The notes: generated by a model not told the origin, from the sequence alone. A DNA stretch of 64,000 nt from Clostridia bacterium (GCA_017540175.1 JAFYBN010000070.1:34931-98930); one strand, 5' to 3'. Numbered from the stretch's first letter, positions 9,074 to 18,327 are shown. A program made the numbers and translations.

Positions 9074-10190
9074 TCAGCTTGGCGGATCCCGCTTTTCATC
9101 CTCCCGTCGATCCCATGCGATGACGAGCTCGTACGGGGTTCCTTCCTTTTGCCCGAGCTGTGCGCAGAGGTCCTTGAAATCCGCCCTTTCGCGGAGGGGA
9201 TTGAAGCGGGCGTTGTACAGATTGTTTGCGGCGAGCTCCCGCATGCTCATACTGCTGTAAAGGATCGGGCGGGAGCAGGTCAGAAGATCGAAGAGCGGGC
9301 AGGTGTACGGGAGCGGCTCTCCCTCCTGACGCAGAACCTCGTAATCCCCGACAAGCCTGCCGTATTCCCTGAGCTTGTCCATCGCTTCATCGTACCGCCC
9401 CGCGTCGGTCAGGAACCACGCCTGCTTTTCCAGCGAATCCCACAGCGGGGGGAGCAGAGCCAGATAATTTCCGTCCGGTATCGCGTCCCGGATGACTTTT
9501 TCCGTGAGCTCTGCCGCCGGGAGGGAATTATTAACCATTCCGAGGGCCGTGACGAGCCCGAGAAGCTTCCCCTGCGTATATCTCTGCCAGTGAAGCCGCC
9601 GCTCTTCTCCGGTCAGACAGACCAGAAGCAGGAAATCGGCGTCCGGGCTCTGTTTCGCAAAAGGTACGGCTTCTTCATGCCGGTTCTGATTCACAAGAAA
9701 ATGGACGAAATAACTGATGACGGTCCGCCGCATCCCTTCGTCCCGCACTTCATCGAGGATGAAACGGTAGCGGCGTTCGGCGGCGTCGAAGCGCTCCTCC
9801 TTTTTCCGGCGGCCGGCACTCTCGCGCAAGTCTTGACTCCGCCGCCGCAAGACGGAGCTGCAGGGTCATATTGCGGGGAAACTCTTCGACGGCCCGGAGG
9901 CATTTTTCGTAATGGGCCCGGCATTCGAGACGGACGTTTTCCGAGAGATCCGTTTCCCTCAGAAGCTGCGCCTCCCGCTCGTTCTCCTCCCTGCCGATCC
10001 CGAGCAGCTCGTCCGACGAACACCCAAGTACCCGGCACAGCGGCGCGATCAGCGACAGATCCAGCGACGCCGAACCGACCTCCCATTTCGAGACGGCCTG
10101 CGGGCTCACGCCGATGTATTCCGCCAGCCGGTCCTGCGTCATGTCGGCTTTTTTGCGCAGGTCTTTGATCCTTTGTCCGATGTGTTCCAT
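9074..10190 (-). pseudogene. XRE-family regulator, copy 3, interrupted by a frameshift
   Basis: The first part (10190 down to about 9830) encodes a helix-turn-helix nearly identical to copy 1 (MEHIGQRIKDLRKKADMTQD). The rest of the family domain continues in another frame (about 9835 down to 9074), where DLRESAGRRKKEERFDAAER lines up with the matching part of copy 1. The interval is 1,117 bases, one more than a multiple of three. Dropping one base at the shift gives about 371 residues against 376 in copy 1. The shift lies just after three GCG codons (about 9830-9845). Either the gene is broken, leaving a DNA-binding stub of 146 residues, or the assembly has a one-base error. The promoter and operator segment upstream is intact. 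Confidence 0.8.
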
Positions 10191-10250
10191 ATCCGTTTCT
10201 CCTGTTCGAATTCCCGAAAAGAAAGCAAGCCCGGCTTTCGTTCTGCCTAT

Positions 10251-10279
10251 AGTATAGCAGATTCAAAAGTCGGGCGCAA
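10251..10279 (-). promoter_or_regulatory. Promoter of XRE copy 3
   Basis: On the complement, -35 TTGCGC (10274-10279), 17-base spacer, -10 TATACT (10251-10256), as in copy 1. Confidence 0.75.
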
Positions 10280-10346
10280 TGGATTTGTATTCGAGGTCCC
10301 CACAACCGCAGGTTGTGAGTCAGCCTGAGGTTGCGTCAGCCGTCCC
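10251..10346. repeat. Duplicated promoter/operator segment, copy 2
   Basis: Near-identical to 7738-7832, including the palindrome CACAACC/GGTTGTG at 10301-10317. The duplication covers the regulator gene plus its control region. Confidence 0.85.
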
Positions 10347-10378
10347 CGGTCCCGTCCGTGAAGGACAAGCGGAGGATG

Positions 10379-11404
10379 TCAGATCAGCGTATCGAGCCAG
10401 AGCGCGTTTGAATTCGCCCGTCTGCCGCAGTCGTCGAAGACGTCTACGCGGACGTAGCCGTCGTGCGCGCGGTCGAAGCGGAACTCGGCTTCCTCGACGT
10501 ATTCGCCGAAGCGGGCGTTTTTCGCCGCGGCATGGCGCGAGCCCGTGATAAAGGCGATGCGGTGCGCCGGCGAGGTCTTCACGTACAGGGTATCGCCCTC
10601 GAACCCGAGCGCCTTGATCGCCGGTCCGGTCGAGGCGTAGAACGAACCCGCCTCGAGCGCCGCGGTGACCGCGCGGTATTCGAGCTTATCCGCGCGGATC
10701 ACGACCCATCCTCCGCACGCGTCGCTCGCGGGTGAGCCGAGGGGCGCGCCGTTGTGGTTGTCGTCCGCGGCGATGCAGAAAATGCGCTTGCCCTGCCTCA
10801 GCAGATCGTCGTACACACGGGAATTGTAATCGTCCCAGCCGCCGAGCACGCAGCCCGTGTTGTAGATCTCCATCGCGTGCATGCCCTCGTAGCCGGAATA
10901 GTCCGAATAATCCTCCATCGACCACGCCGGGTGGTTGTAGGTCACGAAGAAGCCCGCCTCCCTGCCGCGGCGCATCATGTCCGAGATCCCCTCGTGGGAG
11001 AAGACGCGGACGTAGTCGTCCCGGTCGAATTTGAGGGAAGGGATGTAATCCTTCGCGTGTCCCCAGATGTAGCGGTCCTTGTGATAGCAAACCTGCGTGA
11101 GGTTGTCCGGCTCCTTCGCGATAAAGCACATGTGGCAGGTCTTCGGGGAGCCGAAGGGACGGTCGAAGCCGCTCTCGTTCACCTCGAGCTCATAGCCGTT
11201 CAGCGTGAGGAATTTCCCCTCCTCGTTCAGCTCCGGATGGGGAACGAGCACGTCGTGGTCCGTGTAGGCGATGACGGAATAGCCGTGCTTCATGTAATAC
11301 GCCTTGACTTCTTCGGGGCTGAGACGCCCGTCCGATACCGTGGTGTGGCAGTGCAGATTGGCCTTGTAAGCGCCGCCCTCTTCGGGCAGGATCCATTTGA
11401 TCAT
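10379..11404 (-). CDS. PHP-domain phosphoesterase-like protein
   Basis: A 341-residue protein of the PHP (polymerase and histidinol phosphatase) superfamily, a metal-dependent phosphoesterase fold. Visible metal-binding motifs are HCHTTVSDG near 18-26, AYTDHDV near 46-52 and further His and Asp residues around 93, 134 and 155-160 (TYNHPAW). A C-terminal part near 250-340 is beta-rich. PHP proteins of this length with a trailing beta domain are common in clostridia and usually lack a tested substrate, so I give none. ATG at 11404 with GGAGA eight bases upstream. It follows the nucleoside phosphorylase gene by 83 bases that hold a hairpin repeat. A nucleotide-related role is possible but not shown. 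Confidence 0.8.
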   Translation of the reverse strand: MIKWILPEEGGAYKANLHCHTTVSDGRLSPEEVKAYYMKHGYSVIAYTDHDVLVPHPELNEEGKFLTLNGYELEVNESGFDRPFGSPKTCHMCFIAKEPDNLTQVCYHKDRYIWGHAKDYIPSLKFDRDDYVRVFSHEGISDMMRRGREAGFFVTYNHPAWSMEDYSDYSGYEGMHAMEIYNTGCVLGGWDDYNSRVYDDLLRQGKRIFCIAADDNHNGAPLGSPASDACGGWVVIRADKLEYRAVTAALEAGSFYASTGPAIKALGFEGDTLYVKTSPAHRIAFITGSRHAAAKNARFGEYVEEAEFRFDRAHDGYVRVDVFDDCGRRANSNALWLDTLI

Positions 11405-11423
11405 GATGCTGTCTCCTTTTTTT

Positions 11424-11485
11424 AAAGCTTTTTGCCGGCGATGCGAAGCATCGCGAGCTTTTATCTCGAAAAAGCCGCGTTCCCC
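11424..11485. repeat. Dispersed hairpin repeat, family A, copy 1
   Basis: AAAGCTTTTTGCCG, then the hairpin GCGATGC/GCATCGC (11438-11444 with 11448-11454), then the constant end AAAGCCGCGTTCCCC. It begins three bases beyond the stop codon of the phosphorylase gene on the minus strand. Related copies: 20953-21066, 47065-47112 and, reversed, 59067-59177. Confidence 0.8.
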
Positions 11486-11487
11486 TT

Positions 11488-12789
11488 TTACCGCACCGAG
11501 CCCGCGATGAGCTTCGGCAGGATCGGTTTTTCATCCGAAATGCCGAGGGAGCCGAGGAAAACCGCCTCTGCGTCGGCGAGCTTCTTTTCGTCCGAGGTGT
11601 AGAACTCGGCGATGGGCTGATCCTTTTCGAGCTTCCCGCCCGGCGTGCAGGTGAGCACGATGCCCGCCGTGAGATCGGGCTGATCCCCGAGCTTCATGCG
11701 CCCCGCGCCGAGCAGGCACGCCGCCGTGCCGACCGCTTCGGTGTCCATCCGCGCGAGCCAGCCGGACGCCGGGGAGACGATCACCTTTTTCACCCCCGCT
11801 CTTTCGAAGCGGTTTTCTTCGATATAGGAGACGTCGCCGCCCTGCGCCGCGATCCATTCGAGGAACTTTTTGTATCCCGCGCCGCTCACGAGTGTGTCCT
11901 CCGCTTTTTTCGCCGCCCCGTCCCCGTCCATGCCGAGGGAGAGGGAGAGCAGGGAAGCCGTCAGCCTGAGTATGACCTCGCGCACGCCCCAGCCCGCGGG
12001 GTCCTCGCCGCGCAGGATCTTCACCGCCTCTTCCACCTCGAGGGTGTTGCCGATCTGCGGCGCGAGCGGGAATTCCATGGAGGTGACGAGCGCCGCCATC
12101 TTCCGCCCGTTCGCGCGTCCGATGTCGACCATCGCCTCAGCGAGCGCGCGGGCGTCTTCCTCCGTTTTCATGAACGCGCCGCTGCCGTATTTCACGTCGA
12201 GCACGATGGACTCGGCTCCCGCGGCGAGCTTTTTCGACATGATGCTCGAGGCGATGAGGGGCAGGGAATCCACGGTCCCCGTGACGTCGCGCAGGGCGTA
12301 GAGCTTTTTGTCCGCGGGGGCGAGGTTCGCCGTCTGCCCGACGAGGACCATGCCGATCCTCTTCGCCTGGGAGAGGAATTCCTCTTCGCTGAGCGCGGTG
12401 CGGAAGCCGGGGATCGATTCGAGCTTGTCCACCGTGCCGCCCGTGTGTCCGAGCCCGCGCCCGGACATCTTCGCCATCGTCAGCCCGCAGGACGCCGCGA
12501 GGGGCGCGACGACGAGGGAGGTGAGGTCGCCCACGCCGCCCGTGCTGTGCTTGTCGACGGTGTGGGGCAGGGAGGAGAGGTCGACCGTGGAGCCGGAGCG
12601 CATCATGCGGTCGGTGAGGACGGCGCGCTCCCGCCCGCTCATGCCCCGGAAGCGGATCGCCATGCACAGCGCCGCTGCCTGATAATCGGGGATTTCGCCC
12701 TTCGTATAGCCTTCGACGAAATAGGCGATTTCCCCGTCCGAGAGTTCGACGCCGTTTTTCTTTTTTTCGATGAGCTCGATCATGCGCAT
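11488..12789 (-). CDS. Pyrimidine-nucleoside (thymidine) phosphorylase
   Basis: A 433-residue enzyme that splits thymidine, uridine or deoxyuridine with phosphate into the free base and (deoxy)ribose-1-phosphate in pyrimidine salvage. Visible family hallmarks: the glycosyltransferase-3 helical N-terminus (MIELIEKKKNGVELSDGEI), the phosphate-binding motif KHSTGGVGD near 80-88, the signature SGRGLGHTGGTVDKLE near 109-124, and the C-terminal barrel-sandwich domain. Length and layout fit Pdp/DeoA; I cannot separate the two. The start is ATG 12789, seven bases after GAGGT; a GTG at 12795 and an ATG at 12783 are alternatives. It has its own promoter (12828-12855) and is followed by the PHP gene. 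Confidence 0.93.
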   Translation of the reverse strand: MRMIELIEKKKNGVELSDGEIAYFVEGYTKGEIPDYQAAALCMAIRFRGMSGRERAVLTDRMMRSGSTVDLSSLPHTVDKHSTGGVGDLTSLVVAPLAASCGLTMAKMSGRGLGHTGGTVDKLESIPGFRTALSEEEFLSQAKRIGMVLVGQTANLAPADKKLYALRDVTGTVDSLPLIASSIMSKKLAAGAESIVLDVKYGSGAFMKTEEDARALAEAMVDIGRANGRKMAALVTSMEFPLAPQIGNTLEVEEAVKILRGEDPAGWGVREVILRLTASLLSLSLGMDGDGAAKKAEDTLVSGAGYKKFLEWIAAQGGDVSYIEENRFERAGVKKVIVSPASGWLARMDTEAVGTAACLLGAGRMKLGDQPDLTAGIVLTCTPGGKLEKDQPIAEFYTSDEKKLADAEAVFLGSLGISDEKPILPKLIAGSVR

Positions 12790-12827
12790 GGGCACTACCT
12801 CGTTTCTTTCATTTGTGATCCTGCCCC

Positions 12828-12855
12828 ATTATACCACGGCGGAGGGAGGACGCAA
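12828..12855 (-). promoter_or_regulatory. Promoter of the nucleoside phosphorylase gene
   Basis: On the complement, -35 TTGCGT (12850-12855), 16-base spacer, -10 TATAAT (12828-12833). Confidence 0.7.
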
Positions 12856-12903
12856 GCGTCGGCGTGAAATTTGCGGGAACAAAATCTTCTCCGCGCCGAA
12901 ATG

Positions 12904-12948
12904 AAAACCCCGCCGCGCCCCCCGATCACTCGGGCAGCCGCGGCGGGG
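12904..12948 (-). terminator. Terminator of the ABC exporter operon
   Basis: CCCCGCCGCG (12908-12917) and CGCGGCGGGG (12939-12948) form a 10-base stem with an inner CCCGA/TCGGG pairing. TTTT follows on the minus strand. It lies six bases after the exporter stop codon at 12955. Confidence 0.75.
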
Positions 12949-12954
12949 ATTCTG

Positions 12955-14838
12955 TCACGCCCCGATCTGCTGTTTCTTTTCCTGAATCTTATACAGCTCG
13001 TAATACCTGCCGCCGAGCCGCAAGAGCTCCTCGTGCGTCCCTTCCTCCACGATCTCTCCGCGCGAGATCACGAAGATTTTGTCCGCGGAGCGGATGGTGG
13101 AGAGGCGGTGCGCCACGATGAGCATGGTGCCGATGTTCTTCATCTTTTCGAGGGAATCCTGAATGAGGATCTCCGTCTCCGTGTCGATGTTCGCGGTCGC
13201 CTCGTCGAGGATCATCACGGACGGCTTTTGCAGGATCGTGCGCGCGAAGGAGAGCAGCTGCCGCTGTCCGGCGGAGAAATTGTTTCCTCTCTCCCGCACC
13301 TCCTCGTCAAGTCCGCCCGAGAGCTTGGAGATGAATTTGTCCGCGTTCACATACCGGCACGCCTCCTTCACCTCTTCGTCCGTGATCGAATCTTCCCTGA
13401 GCACGAGATTGGAGCGGATCGTCCCCGCGAAGAGGAAGACGTCCTGAAGCATCTGCCCGAACTGACGCCGGAGGGAGGCGAGCTTGATCTTTCTCACGTC
13501 GATCCCGTCCACAAGGATCTCGCCCTTCTGGATGTCGTAATTGCGGCAGATCAGGGAGAGGATCGTCGTCTTGCCGGAGCCGGTCGCCCCGACGAACGCC
13601 GCGGTCTCCCTCGCGTTGACCTTGAAGCTCACGTCTTTCAGCACCCATTCCTCATCCTCATAGGCGAACCACACATGGCGGAATTCGATGTTCCCCTCCA
13701 CGTGATCGAGCTCTACCGCGTCCGGCGCGTCCGTGATCTCGGGCTCCATGTCGAAGACCGTGAAGATCTTTTCCGCCGACGCCATGGCGGACTGCAGCCA
13801 GTTGAACTGCTCCGCGAGGGACTGGATCGGGTTGAAGAATTTCGAAATGTACATGTAAAACGAGACGAGCACGCCCGCGGTAATGGTTTGTCCGAGGAAG
13901 GAGGTCCCCTTGATGTACCCTCGCCCGCCGAGGTAGAGCAGGCAGAGCACCGAGGCGATGTAGAGCATGTAGACCACCGGGCGGAAAACCGCGAAGGTGA
14001 GGATCTGCGCCTGCTTCGCCCGTCCGAGGGTCCGGTTCTTTTCGTCGAACTGCGCCTTCTTTTCCGCCTCCCGGTTGAAGATCTGAATGATCTTCATGCC
14101 GGACAGGTGCTCGGACAGGTAGGTGTTGATGTCGGTCGTGCCGTCCTTCACGCGCCGGTACGCCTTGCGCGAGAACTTGCGGAAGATCACCGTGAAGAGC
14201 ACGATGAAGGGCACGAAGCACAAAATCATGAGGGTCAGCTCGTAGTTCAGGCAGAGCATGGCGACGAACACGCCCGTGATCACGAAGGTGTTCTTCACGA
14301 GATTCACGAAGATGTTCGTGAACATCATGGAGATCGCGCCCGTGTCGTTCGTCACCCTTGTCACGAGCTTTCCCACCGGAATGGCGGTCAGCTGCGCGTG
14401 GGACAGGCTTTCGATATGCACGAACAGGTCCTCGCGGATCGACGAAAGGATCTTCTGCCCCGTCTTCTGAAGAAGGATCGCCTGCGCGTAGGAGCACAGG
14501 AGGGACACCGCGAGCACCCCGGCGTAAAGCGCGACCCAGGAAAAGAGGATCTTCAGCTCGAATGGGGAGGAGAACATCTCCTCGATGTGCCCGACGACGA
14601 GGGGGGAGACGATGTCGTAGGCGATGGACGCGAGCATGAGCAGTCCCACGAGCAGAAAGCTCTTTCCGTGGGGCCTCGCGTATTTCATGAGCCGGCGGAT
14701 GATCTCGCCGTCCTTCATGTTCCGGTCGAAGCCGATCGCTTCCTTCTGCTTCCGGATCGTGAGATAGGCGGCGGTGAAGACGGCGGAAAACAGCCCGAGG
14801 ATGCCGCCGATGACAAGGAGGAGATAGTATTCTCTCAT
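12955..14838 (-). CDS. ABC exporter half-transporter, catalytically complete subunit
   Basis: A 627-residue fused permease/ATPase of the type I exporter (multidrug/lipid A) family. An N-terminal hydrophobic segment (4-26) is followed by the six-helix ABC membrane domain (about 58-340) and a nucleotide-binding domain with Walker A GATGSGKTT near 415-423, signature FSAGQ near 520 and Walker B VMILDEAT near 545 with the catalytic Glu. Its start overlaps the stop of the upstream half-transporter by four bases (ATGA). The partner has a degenerate ATPase site, so the pair should form a heterodimer in the membrane. The substrate is unknown; drugs, lipids or peptides are typical of the family. Confidence 0.93.
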   Translation of the reverse strand: MREYYLLLVIGGILGLFSAVFTAAYLTIRKQKEAIGFDRNMKDGEIIRRLMKYARPHGKSFLLVGLLMLASIAYDIVSPLVVGHIEEMFSSPFELKILFSWVALYAGVLAVSLLCSYAQAILLQKTGQKILSSIREDLFVHIESLSHAQLTAIPVGKLVTRVTNDTGAISMMFTNIFVNLVKNTFVITGVFVAMLCLNYELTLMILCFVPFIVLFTVIFRKFSRKAYRRVKDGTTDINTYLSEHLSGMKIIQIFNREAEKKAQFDEKNRTLGRAKQAQILTFAVFRPVVYMLYIASVLCLLYLGGRGYIKGTSFLGQTITAGVLVSFYMYISKFFNPIQSLAEQFNWLQSAMASAEKIFTVFDMEPEITDAPDAVELDHVEGNIEFRHVWFAYEDEEWVLKDVSFKVNARETAAFVGATGSGKTTILSLICRNYDIQKGEILVDGIDVRKIKLASLRRQFGQMLQDVFLFAGTIRSNLVLREDSITDEEVKEACRYVNADKFISKLSGGLDEEVRERGNNFSAGQRQLLSFARTILQKPSVMILDEATANIDTETEILIQDSLEKMKNIGTMLIVAHRLSTIRSADKIFVISRGEIVEEGTHEELLRLGGRYYELYKIQEKKQQIGA

Positions 14839-16628
14839 TTTGCCGCCTCCTTGCTTTCGCTCAGGGACTGGAGCTTCTGCAGCTCCACCATGTTCCGGTA
14901 GGCGGGGCAGGTCTCGCAGAGCTCGTTGTGGGTCCCGACGGCGGCGACATGGCCGTCCTCGAGATAGACGACCTTGTCCATGCCCTCCACGGTGGAGACC
15001 CGGTGCGCGATCAGGATCGTGGTCTTGCCCCGGCGGGTCTCGCGGAGGTTTTTGAGGATCGTCTCCTCCGTCCCGGTGTCCACGGCGGACACCGCGTCGT
15101 CTAAGATCAAAATCGGCGCTTCCTTCATCAGGGCGCGGGCGATGGAAATGCGCTGCTTCTGCCCGCCGGAGACGGTCACGCCCCGCTCGCCCAGGACTGT
15201 TTCATACTTTTCCGGAAATTCGTCGATGTTGCCGTGCACGTCCGAAAGGCGCGCCGCCGCTTCGATCCGCTCCGGGGAGAGCTCCCCGTCCGCGGCAAAG
15301 GAGATGTTGTTTCCGATGGTGTCGCTGAACAGGAAATTGTCCTGCGGCACATAGGCGGCGTATTTCCGCACGGTGCGGATCGGGATGCGGTTCACGTCGT
15401 GCCCGTCGAGGAAGAGGGTTCCGTCCGGAATATTGTAGGTCCTGAGGATCAGATCGACGAGGGTCGTCTTGCCCGAGCCGGTCTTGCCGATGACTCCCAC
15501 GTTCTCGCCCGCCTCGATCGAAAGGCTCACGTCGGAGAGGGAATCGTAATCCGCGCCGGGATAGCGGAAGGTGAGGTGCTTCATTTCGATCTTCCCGGTC
15601 AGCGGGGGGACGTCCTCAACGTCGTCCGCGTCTTCGACGTCCACCGGCGTGTCGAGCAGATCCCCGATCCGGTCGAGGGACGCCCGGCCCCGGGACCGCA
15701 GCTCGATGAGCTGGGAGATCGCCATCACGGGCCAGACGATGGAGGTGAAATAGCCGATGAATTCCACGAGCTGCCCGGCGTTGAACACGCCCTCGTGGAC
15801 GAGATATCCGCCGTAGCCGAGGATCACGCAGATGATGGACTCCACAAAGAGCGTGACGAAGATCTGGAACAGGGTCGAGATCTTGGTGTAGGCGACGTTC
15901 GTGTCCTCGTTCTGCCGGTTCAGCTTCCGGAACGCGAGAAGCTCCTTCGACTCCTTCACAAACGCCTTGATGACGGCGATGCCGGAAAAGCTCTCCTGCG
16001 AGAAATCCGAGAGGTCGGAAAAGGCCTCCTGCCTCTTCTGCCATTTCTGCCGCATGGATTTGCCCACGATCGCGCCCATCGCGAAGAGCAGGATCATCGG
16101 CACGAGGGAGAAGAGAGTGAGCAGCCCGTGCATCCGGAGCATTTTGTAAAACGCCATCACGCCGAGCAGAACAGCGTCCGCCAGCATGAGAATGCCGGAG
16201 GCGAAGCATTCGTGCACGGTTTCGAGGTCGTTCGTGAAGAGGGACATGAGATTTCCGACCTTCTCCCGCTCGTAGAACTGCCGGGAGAGGTCCTTGCAGC
16301 GGTCAAACATGCGCCCCCTGAGATCGGTCTCCACGCGGACGGCGGAACCGAAGAAGCAGATCCGCCACAAAAAACGCCCCACCGCCATGAAGACGAGGAT
16401 GAAGAGCATGGGGCGGCAGATCTCGTCGAGCAGGAAATTCATGTCGAAGGCGACGACGGTTCCGTCGGCGAGGACGCCCTCGCCGCTGTTCAGCCCGTTC
16501 ACCACCAGACGGTAGAGCTCGGGCATTTTGAGCATGTTCGTATCCACCGCCACGAGCGCCGCGATGCCGAGCAGCAAAAGCCACCCGTACCGGAGGTAAT
16601 AGCGGTTGATGTGCTTGCCGAAGAGCAA
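14835..16628 (-). CDS. ABC exporter half-transporter, degenerate-site subunit
   Basis: A 597-residue half-transporter with a six-helix membrane domain (about 15-310) and an ATPase domain: Walker A GKTGSGKTT near 378-386, signature VSGGQ near 484, Walker B ILILDDA near 507. An Asp replaces the catalytic Glu after Walker B, as in the non-hydrolysing subunit of heterodimeric exporters such as TM287/288 or BmrCD. This supports pairing with the downstream gene, which has the Glu. The start is TTG at 16628 with GGAAGTG just upstream; no in-frame ATG is near. First gene of a two-gene operon driven by the promoter at 16679-16707. Confidence 0.92.
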   Translation of the reverse strand: MLFGKHINRYYLRYGWLLLLGIAALVAVDTNMLKMPELYRLVVNGLNSGEGVLADGTVVAFDMNFLLDEICRPMLFILVFMAVGRFLWRICFFGSAVRVETDLRGRMFDRCKDLSRQFYEREKVGNLMSLFTNDLETVHECFASGILMLADAVLLGVMAFYKMLRMHGLLTLFSLVPMILLFAMGAIVGKSMRQKWQKRQEAFSDLSDFSQESFSGIAVIKAFVKESKELLAFRKLNRQNEDTNVAYTKISTLFQIFVTLFVESIICVILGYGGYLVHEGVFNAGQLVEFIGYFTSIVWPVMAISQLIELRSRGRASLDRIGDLLDTPVDVEDADDVEDVPPLTGKIEMKHLTFRYPGADYDSLSDVSLSIEAGENVGVIGKTGSGKTTLVDLILRTYNIPDGTLFLDGHDVNRIPIRTVRKYAAYVPQDNFLFSDTIGNNISFAADGELSPERIEAAARLSDVHGNIDEFPEKYETVLGERGVTVSGGQKQRISIARALMKEAPILILDDAVSAVDTGTEETILKNLRETRRGKTTILIAHRVSTVEGMDKVVYLEDGHVAAVGTHNELCETCPAYRNMVELQKLQSLSESKEAAK

Positions 16629-16678
16629 AACATCACTTCCTTGATCGGTTTATCCGGGCCAAAACCCGAAGCTTTCCC

Positions 16679-16707
16679 ATTCTACCATAAAATAGTTAAT
16701 AAATCAA
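16679..16707 (-). promoter_or_regulatory. Promoter of the heterodimeric ABC exporter operon
   Basis: On the complement, -35 TTGATT (16702-16707), 17-base spacer, -10 TAGAAT (16679-16684), in a locally AT-rich stretch. Confidence 0.7.
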
Positions 16708-16739
16708 GGGGAATTGAAATAATTGCAGAAGAATGGGGA

Positions 16740-16764
16740 AAAGAGAAAAGGGGCGCGAAGCCCC
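16740..16764 (-). terminator. Terminator of the nitroreductase gene
   Basis: GGGGC (16750-16754) and GCCCC (16760-16764) around GCGAA. On the minus strand TTTTCTCTTTT follows. Confidence 0.65.
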
Positions 16765-16796
16765 TCATCCAAAAAGCGAGCATAGGAGTTGCGATC

Positions 16797-17462
16797 TCAC
16801 GCCCACTCGAAATTCTCTTTCCCCGCGCCGAGCTCGAAGTGGCATTTCACGATTCCGAGATCGATCCTCAGACACGGGCCGAGCCGCCCCGCCTTCGCGG
16901 ATACCGCCCTTCCGGCAAGCGTGAAGCGGAAATTCTGCTGATTCATGGCGGTGGGTGCGAGAAGCGCGGCTTCCACACCTTTTTTGAACCAGTCCGGCGA
17001 TTCGGGCGTCGCGTCGCTCACGTCCTCGGGCTTTTTGCTTTTACGCTCCGCGCCCTGCGTCTCTCCGTATCCCAGCGCGATGAGAATGACCTCCTTTTCC
17101 CCCTCGTCGAGGACGGCTTTGCTCCTGCCGTGGGTCATCGCCGCCCAGCAGGTGTTCAGCCCGAGCCGCTGCGCCTCGAGAACGAGCTTTTCGCCGAAGA
17201 ACCCGCAGCGTTCGTCGAGGTCGGGAGCATCTCTGCCGACGAGTGCGATATAGTCGCGGCAGTTTCTGAACCGGCCGTATTTCGCCATCGGAGAGGCGAA
17301 GCAGACGGGCTCGTCGTAAATGATCTGCATGTGCAGGGCACCCTCTTCGTTCAGCACTTTCGCGCAGTCATCGAGCTGTTCGCGAACCTCGGCGGGGATC
17401 GGACGCCCGGTGTACCCGCGTACGCTGTGCCGCGCTTTCATGAGTTCGATCACGTTTTCCAT
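16797..17462 (-). CDS. Nitroreductase-family flavoprotein
   Basis: A 221-residue member of the FMN-dependent nitroreductase superfamily (TM_nitroreductase type). The N-terminal MKARHSVRGYTGRPIP holds the Arg-His/Ser-x-Arg flavin phosphate-binding pattern typical of the family. Near 105-115 are RLGLNTCWAA and an Ala/Gly-rich loop, and near 160-190 EAALLAPTAMNQQNFRF, the second flavin-contact segment. It probably reduces a nitro- or quinone-like electrophile or enone with NAD(P)H; the substrate is not predictable. ATG at 17462. It stands alone between its own promoter (17537-17565) and a terminator. Confidence 0.88.
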   Translation of the reverse strand: MENVIELMKARHSVRGYTGRPIPAEVREQLDDCAKVLNEEGALHMQIIYDEPVCFASPMAKYGRFRNCRDYIALVGRDAPDLDERCGFFGEKLVLEAQRLGLNTCWAAMTHGRSKAVLDEGEKEVILIALGYGETQGAERKSKKPEDVSDATPESPDWFKKGVEAALLAPTAMNQQNFRFTLAGRAVSAKAGRLGPCLRIDLGIVKCHFELGAGKENFEWA

Positions 17463-17536
17463 ATCGATCCTTATCTCGCTTCCTTTGTATTCCGGCGGGC
17501 ATCCCGCACCCTCCGCGTTCGATTGATCCTCTTTCT

Positions 17537-17565
17537 ATTGTATCACATTTCGCGGACGCGCGCAA
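17537..17565 (-). promoter_or_regulatory. Promoter of the nitroreductase gene
   Basis: On the complement, -35 TTGCGC (17560-17565), 17-base spacer, -10 TACAAT (17537-17542). Confidence 0.65.
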
Positions 17566-17677
17566 GGGGTCGGTGAAAAACGACCGGCAAAGTTCCGAGA
17601 ATCCGCCCGATTTTTCCCCGAAGTCCCGTGCCGTGCTTTTTCGGGAAAAGCCGCACCCCCCCCCATCTCAAAACCCG

Positions 17678-17706
17678 TTGCATTCGCCGCCGGAATATGA
17701 TACAAT
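17678..17706 (+). promoter_or_regulatory. Promoter of the HD/DUF2200/DUF1905 cluster
   Basis: -35 TTGCAT (17678-17683), 17-base spacer, -10 TACAAT (17701-17706); the first start codon is at 17736. Confidence 0.75.
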
Positions 17707-17735
17707 GGACAGAGAGATGTGAAAGGGGACGAGCC

Positions 17736-18327
17736 ATGCAGAACATCATCGACGCCGCGCTCGGCTATGTCCGCGCCCTCTTTGAGGGAAACGCGGACGG
17801 ACACGATTTCGGCCATACCGTGCGCGTGTACGAAAACGCCATGCGGATCGCGGAGAGCGAGCCGGGGGCGGACCGCCTCACCGTCGCGCTCGCCGCCCTG
17901 CTCCACGACGCCGACGACCCGAAGCTCTTTCAGACCGAGGGCAACGCGAACGCAAGGCGGTTCCTCGCAGAGCAGGGCGTGGAGCCCGATACGGCTGAGC
18001 GCGTGTGCGGGGCGATCAATGCCGTCTCGTTCCGCAAAAACGGGACGAAGACCCCCGCGACGCCCGAGGGTCGGATCGTGCAGGACGCGGACCGGCTCGA
18101 CGCGCTCGGGGCTCTCGGCATCGCGCGGACCTTCGCTTACGGCGGACGGCACGGGAGAGGGCCTGAGGAGTCCGTCCGGCATTTTCACGAAAAGCTGCTT
18201 TTGCTGAAGGACGGGATGAATACCGACGCGGCAAAGGCGCTGGCAGCCCCCCGCCACGCGTTCCTCGAGGCGTTCCTTGCCGAGTGGGAGCGGGAAACGG
18301 CGGGACAGAAAGAAGAGGAGGCGGAAC

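Noticed and set aside
12871-17576. Two long plus-strand frames (12871-14901 and 15234-17576)
   Set aside because: Antisense to the ABC exporter genes; rich in Glu, His and Arg with no domain pattern.
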